Source: Ixodes scapularis (lineage: Eukaryota; Arthropoda; Arachnida; Ixodida; Ixodidae). Taken from it: a stretch of DNA of 64,000 nucleotides. Numbering within the stretch: position 1 is the first letter of the stretch; each line of letters starts with the position of its first letter. The position numbers and the translations under genes are program-made. This document shows, piece after piece, positions 56,301-64,000 of the stretch. The notes under the pieces were generated by a model. It was not told the origin of the DNA. It made no database searches and worked only from the letters and a program-made list of their open reading frames with translations. The stretch lies in the NCBI RefSeq assembly GCF_016920785.2, contig NW_024609879.1, positions 12,959,145-13,023,144 of the forward strand, written 5' to 3'.

Positions 56301-56480
56301 CATACTTGTTAGAACTGTCGACTACTGCTTTTTAGAACTACTTTCAACTCTGGTAGTGCAAAGAAGATTACGGCCTTCGCGTGCCATAATATTGAAAGAT
56401 TTATTTCCTTAAAAAAAAACAGCAACAACAAAAACAAGATACCTGCAACGACTTGTTGGCCTTCTCAAGAGCGCGGAGGG
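53366..56480. other. Unassigned stretch
   Basis: No gene recognised. The minus ORF 53510-54001 (163 aa) is basic, Ser/Arg-rich and without domain; the plus ORF 54744-55172 (142 aa) and the opposing ORFs at 55687-56055 also lack motifs. caatagacc at about 56275 resembles the terminus of the 11787/35675 elements. Confidence 0.35.
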
Positions 56481-56485
56481 CCTGC

Positions 56486-58118
56486 CTAGTAGCTCGTGAA
56501 GGCTCGGTTTACGCTAAATGCTTCCGCTATTCGCTGGGGCAGCGACTGATATAAGGAGCCTACGAGGCCGTCTCTCTTCCGTAGCTGGTCCCATTCGGAT
56601 TCGACTGCTCGCCAAAGGTCGTCCGGGGTTGCCGTGACAAGGTTTAGCCTTGACATGTGGTGCTTCAGCAATCCCCAAACATTTTCAATTATATTAAAAT
56701 CCGCCCCTTTCGGTGTCCAGCCAAGGGCTCGCACCGCTCACTCGTCGAGAAGAGCCTGAACGGCCCTTGCTGTGTGTATCGGACTATAATCGTGCTGGAG
56801 AAGGAAGCACCCGTCAGGGAACGGGCCGTTCAGTGCGTGCGGGATGAGGTGCATGCCCAGCAGCTCGCAGTATGCGCAGGCATTGAACGCTGGGGGAGTC
56901 TCACGAAGGGACCAAGGCCTTCCTTTGTGATGGCCCCCCACCCATTTACCTCGCAGCGCCCGCTGCTCAGGACGTCACAGACGTAATCGGGCTGGTACCT
57001 CGTGAGGGGAAAAATATAAATATAACTGTTACCAACACGCAATGGTTTTTTAGTCTAAATGCAGAATCTGCCAGTAACATTGGCCAATGCGACGTGCAAG
57101 TGAATGTTTATCGAGCAGTTAAGGCCGCTTTACACAGCAGCGTTTCGGCTGTCTTTTCTGCGCGGGAGAGGGAGGTGGGGGATACGTTTATTGTGAGAGG
57201 GTTACGATAATCTTTTCATAATGGCAGGTCGCGTCGTCACAAGCGGTTGCGGTGGGTTGCAACGAAAGCAAGCGCGGCAAGCAAGCGCGATGTATGAACC
57301 GGTCTTTAAGAAGCACGAGCGGCCTCCGTAAATAATCTGCAAAGTATTAAAAAAATGAGCACTTCTATTTTACCTGACAAGTTACAAATAAAGCGTATGC
57401 ACTAGAGAGCTGTTAGTATTCCCTAACCTGCTGACGACGACGTTACTAGGGAGCTTTAATGGATCGTTTTCAAGGGCCTCCTACCGCTTAGCGGAAGCTC
57501 GCGCTGCCACTCCAAACCATGCACTGAAGCGCGTGCCAGGAGCGGTAGCCGGCCTTTGCAAACAATTTACTAAATCTCACTACTATCCCAAAATATATAG
57601 CGTTATACCTGCAGTTGTAGGGCCTCCAGACATGGCGCTGCTGATCCCATCTGGACGAGAATGTGCTCTCATCTGTAAAAACCACCTCCCCCCAGGCAGT
57701 CACGCTCCACCGCTCATGCGCACGTGCAAAGTTCAGGCGTTGGCGCTTCTGCCTGTCTGTCAGGTATGGCTTCTGGGCAGCGATGCAGGAACTCAGGCCG
57801 GCTTCTTGTAAGCTCCTCCGGTTGGAACTTTCGCTGAGGACAATCTGCAGCGCATCTTCGATTTCTCGGGCATTTTGAAAAAGGATCAACCACGACGGTT
57901 GCAACATTGAGTTGGTCAACTTCTTCCGAACTTGACCGGGGCCGCCCGCTCCGGTGGGCGTCCTCCATGCGTCCATCCTCGTCTCTGTAAGCTTGGATGA
58001 TGCGGCTCACAGCACCAAGCGACCGTCCTGTTCGGTTGGGTATTTGTCGTTGGGATACCCCTTGGATGCTGAGTTCAAGAATATTTCGTCTTTCAGCCAG
58101 TGGCACCCTTGAAGGCAT
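56486..58118 (-). pseudogene. Tc1-like transposase, broken and interrupted
   Basis: Reads right to left: PLAERRNILELSIQGVSQRQI...SRIIQAY with a basic HRSGRPRS stretch (paired-type DNA binding), then KPYLTDRQKRQRLNFARAH, EVVFTDESTF (first Asp) and RHVWRP. An unrelated segment of about 550 bp (about 57030-57590) follows, then VLSSGRCEVNGWGAI, FLLQHDYSPIH (second Asp, normally DNAPxH) and ADFNIIENVWGLLK (Glu). All three DD34E-type acidic residues are recognisable, but frames differ and stops intervene. The terminal repeats were not located. Confidence 0.8.
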
Positions 58119-58674
58119 CTTGGCGCAGACAGAAACAGGAAGATTGCTGTCCCACTAAAATATGCTCTCTAATATCTTATCTCGACAAAAATAAAAATAA
58201 AAACGCGGTTCGTTGCTTGGAACTTATGGCCTTTGTCAACTTCGCATGTCATTTTCTGAAGCTGGCGTTGCTATCTAGTCGGGAACAATATAAAGATATT
58301 TTTTACGTAGCAATGCGTCATGCCATTAGCGTTTGCCGCGTCATTGAACCAGCACCGATCCGCTTCAGATGACCCTGATAGTGCACCCGTTTCCTCAGTT
58401 CGTGCTCGCAGAAAGCGTCCTCGTAACGCTGTCGGACGCTATCAGCGCCATCACGTGCCGTATCTGAGAAGCAGCGAAGGATTATCTTGATCTCTGGTAA
58501 AAGAAATAGATAGAGCGGTGCAGAGGGACTGTCGGCGCCGGCATGAACGCATGTGCTTAGTCTCCTATCAGTTTCTACGAGGGCGGATAGATCGCGCTGC
58601 ATGCAGTTGGGCTACCACTCCCGTGTTCCAAATAAACCACGGCACCTTTTCGGCGATCCCGCATTTCGCAAGTT

Positions 58675-58870
58675 ACCGACGAAGCGCCAACTAGCTTCGC
58701 CCGTCCAGACCTCGGCCAAGTAATATATGGCGTACGTTCAAGACATCCTGTCGCTATGCCATAAAGCTGACGCCTCCATGGCCAACTACGAGCGAATTTC
58801 GCACGTTCTGAAAGGCATCGCCGACGACGCTCTTCAGATCCTTTTTTTAAAGATTGTGACCCAAGGATCT
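58675..58870 (+). pseudogene. Ty3/Gypsy gag fragment
   Basis: The plus strand reads QLASPVQTSAK, one stop, then MAYVQDILSLCHKADASMAN and ISHVLKGIADDALQIL. This is the middle of a gag of the same general lineage as the decayed copy at 36.8-38.6 kb, but a different part. No flanking LTR seen. Confidence 0.65.
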
Positions 58871-59749
58871 TGTAAGTGAATGACGGGTATTTGAAACGGT
58901 AAAAAACGTCGGACCACATCCAACTTTATTTAACTCTGCAATACCAGTGACACGTCGACATGTGACAAAACGCCAAGATCAGAAGACATAACAACGGTAT
59001 CCGGGTGTGAGCTAGAAGCTATGCTCACACCTACCACGCTTTCTCGCTGAACCGGAGACCTAAAGTTCATTACACTATCAACAGCCTAAGCTGTAATCGG
59101 CGAAGAAAAGTGTCTACTTCAAGTTCTATCATCATCACGTCAAACCTGGTATTTTTCAAATATTCAAAGATATGACCTGGGAACTCGTAAAGCTCAAGCT
59201 CTGCCTCCTCGATCGAAAAAAAAACCATCAGGAAAATCCTGATGTTCTGATGAATTCATAGTTTGAGAAGCCTGATGGTTTGATGGTCTGAGGGTTTGAT
59301 GGTCTGAGAGTCGAATGATCTGTCGTATTTTGGGACGTCTATTTTTTATGGTTCGATTATGGTGGTTTCATGGCTAATTTGAAAAAAGTTCGAGGTGGCC
59401 ACCACTTAAACAAATGGTAGAGTGCAAAGCACAATATGTGAATGCATAATGTGGAAACTTAATTACGCCATGTCTGGAACATGACAAGGTGCATATCCCA
59501 CTTATAAATTAATTATATTGTCCACTGATAAGTGGTACTCGCCAGCCTGACATTTGAGTACGGCAAACGCAGCTACTAATAAAAATAAAGTAAAAAAGCT
59601 GCGTTGTTTTCATATTTTTATTATGAAGTTATGAAATCATACATTGTTTCGCTGGGAAGAATGGCAAAGTGGTACGAAAAAACCAGAAACATGGGAGGAA
59701 GTACTACCGTGACCAATATTAGTTGAAACGCCACGACGCATAGAGTGTG

Positions 59750-59956
59750 GTACCATCAGAGCCACCTGTCGGATTTTTCAACAAACCTCTGTGTTTGCTG
59801 AGGTTTAGGCATTTTGCATTTTGCACTCATTGCGCCACTATGAGTTTGAAATCGACACGGAAAGGCATAGTGCTGCAACGAGCACAAGAAGCGATTTGTG
59901 TCTACCTCAGCGCATACCGAGGTTTGCTGAACAATCTGAGACAACTCCCATATTAG
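59750..59956. mobile_element. Fold-back MITE
   Basis: Left and inverted right halves agree over about 100 bp (caacaaacctctgtgtttgctgaggt against cagcaaacctcggtatgcgctgaggt), so opposing ORFs of about 65 codons look alike. No real gene. Confidence 0.65.
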
Positions 59957-59967
59957 CGAGCTTTACA

Positions 59968-60108
59968 ATAGGGGGCCCCACAGCTTTGGGTGCCCCAAAT
60001 AGCTTGAGGCATCCCAGTGCGCACGCGCAGAACTTCTGCGCATGCCGATTGTGGTGTCCCTAGCTGTTTGGGGCACCCAAAGCTGTGGGGCTTCCTATTC
60101 TAAAACAC
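59968..60108. mobile_element. MITE with 38-bp inverted ends
   Basis: ataggggg-ccccacagctttgggtgcccc at the left is repeated inverted at the right with three or four differences. A smaller hairpin (gcgcagaacttctgcgc) lies at the centre. About 140 bp, no coding. Confidence 0.8.
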
Positions 60109-60599
60109 GCTATTATCGCGTGCCACGCGTAGTGGCATTTCAGCTCGTATTGGCTGCGATAGTACATTTGTTCCATTTAAACAGTATTCGCAATATATAA
60201 ATTAAGATAAATTAATATAAAGAATAGGGTAAAAAGGCTACAGCATCGGGTGCAAGCGATGGCAGACCTGCAAGAGCATGAGCAGTCCGTGGTGGGACCG
60301 CGCATCGGGGGAGGACAGGCAGCAAAGGGATGAGCCTGGACATATCAAGGGTAATTCAATGATCAGCGATGAGACCAAACCGGGACGACCATGGACATAC
60401 GTCAACAGCAGAGTGGGCCTAGAGACGACTAAGCGACAGTAAGAGTGACATGCTTCATTGTAATTGTGTGAACATGCAACTTTTTGGAGAGAGAGAGAGC
60501 ACGGCCTGGAGGGGATTGCAGGGAACACACGCGAAAATTGGAGCGTTTCTTTTGAATCTGAGAAAATACAACTTTTATTTCCGTGCTCGACTGATGAGG

Positions 60600-60672
60600 G
60601 TGGGCTTTCCGGACCCCTAGGATGCCTTCGCGGACCCCAAAGGGTCCGCGGACTCCCATTTGAGAACGACTG
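60600..60672. mobile_element. hAT-type terminus
   Basis: Read inverted, the segment begins CAGTCGTTCTCAAATGGGAG followed by tccgcggaccc and another ggggtccgcg, the classic hAT end. ctctaagc just outside may be the 8-bp target copy. The other end was not found. Confidence 0.5.
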
Positions 60673-60961
60673 CTCTAAGCCTCTCAAGTCTCTGCCTCGA
60701 TGGTACTGCGCAACGAAAACAAATATGTCTTCGAATTTTTTTTAATACATGTTTCGTTTAGAAAAATTTTTGAAAAATTTTATTTTTATTTTATTATCTT
60801 TTTAAGGTCGCTGAATGAAATGCTATTCCAAATAAAACGGGCACTACGCATCCAAAGACATCCCTCACGGCACTCGGTCTATTTTGGCTGGGCAAAAGCA
60901 GCCACGTCTTCCATAGTGATCGGCACTAAAATGACAAATCGAAATAGGAATCATTCCGTAC

Positions 60962-61132
60962 CTTTCGAAATTTTTCCACCTCTTTTGCCGTTAGAAACGG
61001 CCCCACGAAGTCCATGTATCTGCGAAGCGTGTCTTGCAGAGGCACCACGGCCAAGGAGGGCAGTTCTTTCAATCTGGACATCAGGGCCCGTTTGCTCGAA
61101 GCGCTAACCACGGCTAAAGTTAGTCGCAGTAC
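60962..61132 (-). CDS. Exon of a carnitine/choline acyltransferase gene
   Basis: 171 bp, 57 codons, open throughout, with an acceptor (tttcaaaatccctctcctag|) and a donor (cgaaag|GTACGG) on the minus strand. It encodes LKELPSLAVVPLQDTLRRYM and GPFLTAKEVEKFRK, the conserved N-terminal block of carnitine O-acetyl-, octanoyl- or palmitoyltransferases (LPxLPVPxLxxTLxxYL). The preceding VLRLTLAVVSASSKRALMSR could be part of a mitochondrial or peroxisomal leader. These enzymes move acyl groups between CoA and carnitine. Neighbouring exons are not visible in the window; the next would be at lower coordinates. Which family member it is cannot be decided. Confidence 0.75.
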
Positions 61133-61377
61133 CTAGGAGAGGGATTTTGAAATCACGTGACTGGGGGGGCTCGGTAGGAATGCGGGGAAACATGGCGGTG
61201 CCCCAGTGAGTGAGCGCCGCTCGCTTTGGAACTAATATGTCGTTGGAGCTGCAATATCGGGCGCGTTAGTCAGCAACGAATGGTGCAGGAGGCTTTCGCT
61301 TTGCCTTACTTCACTCTAATGGAAAAGCATAGGGGATGACATCGCTGCATTTTTTATATAGTGTTTCGATTCTGGCG

Positions 61378-61728
61378 AGAGGGCATGGCAGAACGGCCAC
61401 GATGAACCACGCTTACCCGTTCCTTCTTCTCGTACAGTGTCTGTGGCTGAAATGCGGGAACCCATGGCAGCCAGCTGCCGGTGACCAAGCGCACGGAAAC
61501 CCCTACTCGCTCCACGTTAGCAGCAACACGACACGCGCCAGCAGCGATGACTACGCGACTTTTGTGGAAAAACACTTTGTGATCGACACCCCTGTCGGCC
61601 ACCACGTGCAAGGAACCGTGACGTCACCACAGGAGTCTACAAAAGGCGCCGAGTGGCAGCAGTTTGTCAGAGGGCACGGCAGAACGGCCACGATGAACCA
61701 CGCTTACCCGTTCCTTCTTCTCGTACAG
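61378..61728 (+). repeat. 60-bp direct repeat in the LINE leader
   Basis: 61378-61437 and 61669-61728 differ at one position and lie 291 bp apart. Each encodes RGHGRTATMNHAYPFLLLVQ. Both end in a pyrimidine-rich ccttcttctcgtacag. The first is followed by tgtctg, the second by gttagt. Confidence 0.95.
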
Positions 61729-61842
61729 GTTAGTAAGCGAACGTGTTACTCTGTTCAGAGTAACGATGTGTGTTTGGTTGTTCTGCCGTGCCCCAGTGTT
61801 TGCGCGAAAACATTTCGCCGTTTGCTGATCTTGTTGGGCGGG

Positions 61843-61866
61843 GATATAGAGACCAACCCAGGTCCC
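61843..61866 (+). other. 2A-type ribosome-skipping motif (DIETNPGP)
   Basis: Codons spell DIETNPGP after LLILLGG, then Met-Thr-Ala, the start of ORF1. Upstream lies a hydrophobic segment (AYPFLLLVQ). The core matches the 2A consensus, and skipping would release ORF1 after the Gly-Pro junction. Confidence 0.85.
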
Positions 61867-62632
61867 ATGACAGCAAAACAAGAAGAGATGTTAATGAGTG
61901 TGCATGCAATGGTTCAGAATCTGTCTACTGGCATGAAAAAACTTGAGGCAGGCCAGGCAAAAGTACTAGGCGATATCAAAGACTTAAAGAAAAAACAACA
62001 AGAAATTGACTCGTCTATCTTGTCTCTGAAGCAACGCGTCCGTGGCCTAGAACAGAAATCAGAAATCGGTGACGCGACCGGATCACCTCAAGTTATGGGG
62101 CAGTTGTCGGAGATGAATGCAGAACTATATGCGCTGAAACATCGGTGCGCTGACTCGGAAACACGATCACGCAGGTGTAATCTCCTGTTCTTCGGCATTA
62201 AAGATAAGGATAAAGAGACCTGGACGGAATCCGAGCAGCATATTATCAAACTCTGCGCTGATTTGCTTGATATAAGTATTGAGCCAACTGAAATTGAACG
62301 AGCACATCGCCTGGGTCGTTTTAAACAGAAAAAAAAAAAACCGTCCTGTCATTGTCAAATTTTCTTCTTTTAAGAAAAAGGAAACCATTATGTCGTCTGC
62401 CCATAAACTGAAAGGCTCTGAATTTGCTGTAAGTGAAGACTTCGCACCAGAAATTCGGCTTGCTCGTAGAAAGCTGTTAGATTTTGGTAGATCTCAAGAG
62501 GGTCCTTTTAAACTACGATACGATAAGTTGTGCATTGGTGAACGTACATTCGTGTATGATCAAGCCTCGCAAGAAGTAAAACAAAAAAGCTGGGACCAAG
62601 TAGGCTCTTCTGCTGCGAGTACTACAGAATGA
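61867..62632 (+). pseudogene. CR1-like ORF1 with coiled coil (one frame break)
   Basis: Begins at Met after the 2A motif. Residues with heptad-like spacing (KKLEAGQAKVLGDIKDLKKK) form a probable coiled coil. NLLFFGIKDKDKETW and ERAHRLGRF follow, then a run of 12 A (62329-62340) where the frame changes. The second frame continues with RPVIVKFSSFKKKET and FKLRYDKLCIGERTFVYD and ends with TGA at 62630-62632. ORF1 proteins of this kind bind RNA and trimerise. If the A run is a sequencing or replication slip the ORF would otherwise be intact. Confidence 0.8.
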
Positions 62633-63375
62633 AATCAGGTGTCTTCACCAGCAGCTGCAAAAACAAAAAAACATGAAAAGCCAATCCGAATGTTGGTTGT
62701 AAACTGCCGTAGTGTCAAAAATAAACTCTCCGAATTATGTGGTCTCATTGAAGCGACAGATCCCTCAATCGTTGTGGGAACTGAATCATGGCTTGATGAT
62801 AGTGTTAAAGATTGCGAAATATTTCCTCAGGGATATGCAGTATATCGTCATGACCGTAATAGTTACGGCGGAGGGGTGTTCTTATTGGTTGCTGACGAAT
62901 TGCACAGCACTCACTTTGAAATTCAGGACAGCTGTGTTGAGTCTGTTTGGTCTCGTATATGTGTAAAAGGGACAACAATCTTAATCGGTGCTTTTTATAG
63001 ACCCCCCAAATCAGGTCATGAGACATTAGCCATGTTACAAGAAATTATTAATAATATGCCAAATGAGTGTGTAATTTTAGGTGGTGATTTTAATCTTCCA
63101 GAAATAGTAATGGACAATGGAAACATTAGAGTGCCAAATACGATCTTATATAAAAAATTTGAATGCCTTGTGAATACTTTTGGTTTTAAACAATATGTCA
63201 CCCAGCCTACAAGGAAAGACAACACTCTTGACCTGGTAATGTGCAACTTCCCGGAATATATTGAAAACACAACAGTCATTCCTGGAATAAGTGATCATGA
63301 TGCAGTTACAGCTGAACTATCCCTTACAAGGCCTCCAAGTCCGAAACATAATAAAAGGAAAGTTTATTTATAAAA
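62633..63375 (+). CDS. CR1-like ORF2: AP-like endonuclease (partial ORF2)
   Basis: Same frame as the end of ORF1, separated only by the single TGA; the first sense-side start-like codon is GTG at 62639. Blocks: MLVVNCRSVKNKLSEL, IVVGTESWLDD, YGGGVFLLVAD, GAFYRPPKS, VILGGDFNLPE, GISDHDAVTAEL. All catalytic blocks of the endonuclease are present. A TAA at 63373 breaks the frame before the linker. Confidence 0.8.
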
Positions 63376-63985
63376 CAAGGGTAATTATACTGCACTTTCA
63401 CAGGACCTGCAGTCTTTTTTAGCTGTTTTCAATCACAGGGCAAACCTCACAGACATTGAAACATCATGGAACATGTTCAGGGAGAAACTGCACTCTCTTA
63501 TGAACAAACACATACCCACGAGAAACATTAAAGAGGGAAAAGCTGTCAGCAAAGCATGGGCTACTCCAGAACTTTTAAAACTAATAAAACGCCGAAACAG
63601 AGCGTTCGGTAAATACTGTAAAAATAAGTCAGAACTAAACAGAAATAGGTTAAAGAGCTTGTCAGCCCAGTACAAGTTACTTGCAGAAAAAAGTAAAATT
63701 ACATATTTTCAGAAGCTAAATAGCAACTTTGCCAACAACAAAAAAGAGTTTTGGAGGTTCGTGAAGAGTAACAAGAAAACGGACACTACTATACCGGCAC
63801 TCCTTTTCGAGGGAACTGATGTCACTGATGATACAGCACAGGCGAACTGTTTAAATGAGTATTTCAAATCTGTGTTTAACGCCAAGATACCACCTGGGGA
63901 CACGTCACGTTTTGTAAATTTAGGTTATCATCCAATGTCGCCGCTTATCATCCAATACAAAGGAATTGAAAAAACTGCTGCTTAG
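63376..63985 (+). pseudogene. CR1-like ORF2 linker between endonuclease and RT
   Basis: Contains KAWATPELLKLIKRRNRAFG and KKEFWRFVKSNKKTD, the typical linker region leading into the RT of CR1 elements. The frame ends at 63985; the RT would follow outside the window. Confidence 0.75.
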
Positions 63986-64000
63986 TCTCGACACGTCGAA

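Larger units (their letters stand above)
61336..64000 (+). mobile_element. Second CR1-like LINE, cut by the window end
   Basis: Leader with a 60-bp direct repeat, hydrophobic N-terminal peptide, 2A motif, ORF1, then ORF2 endonuclease and linker. RT lies beyond 64000. Only a few frame breaks are present (62340, 63373), so it is younger than the copy at 42.9-47.7 kb. The exact 5' end is unclear. Confidence 0.8.

Noticed and set aside
59750..59956. Similar small proteins encoded on both strands
   Set aside because: The resemblance is explained by the palindromic nature of the fold-back element.

Overview
The window looks like a stretch of a large, repeat-rich arthropod genome, most likely a hard tick. 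The evidence is indirect: spliced genes with long introns, and a mix of CR1-like and I-type LINEs, Ty3/Gypsy, Penelope-like, mariner/Tc1, pogo/Tigger and hAT elements with many small inverted-repeat (TIR) elements. No prokaryotic features, rRNA or CRISPR were seen. All family names come from motifs read by eye; no database search was possible.

Layout. (1) 616-3135 (minus): intact 839-aa ORF with two C2H2 fingers and a TNP2/CACTA-like transposase core. (2) 3981-26676 (plus): a split host-type gene that I reconstruct as eight exons and 463 codons, resembling the animal 'SAM domain-containing protein 3-like' proteins. No exon is long; the introns hold TIR elements, an intact Gypsy retrotransposon (16903-21566, identical LTRs, 5-bp target duplication) nested in a dead Tigger copy, a mariner made of two head-to-head 5' halves, and a Penelope-like inverted pair with a 13-bp target duplication. 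(3) 26.7-31 kb: 3' flank with a roughly 600-bp divergent duplication and fold-back elements. (4) 31-40.5 kb: a mosaic of inverted and direct copies of one non-coding repeat family plus a decayed Gypsy gag. (5) 40.9-53.4 kb: an I-type LINE on the minus strand (CCHC ORF1; endonuclease, RT and RNase H in ORF2) split by a 2.7-kb TIR element in ORF1 and by a 4.8-kb CR1-like LINE in the RT. The CR1 itself carries a 0.8-kb TIR element full of CACGTG minisatellite. Joining the flanks restores the reading frame of the I-type LINE at both insertions. (6) 53.4-61.3 kb: mostly unassigned sequence with a broken Tc1 transposase, a Gypsy gag scrap, small TIR elements and one clean exon of a carnitine/choline acyltransferase gene on the minus strand. 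(7) 61.3 kb to the end: a second CR1-like LINE, better preserved and cut by the window edge.

How the parts relate: only the SAMD3-like gene and the acyltransferase exon look like host coding sequence. Almost everything else is transposable-element sequence at different ages, and the nesting gives a relative order of insertion. Both CR1 copies carry a 2A-type ribosome-skipping motif just before the ORF1 coiled coil.
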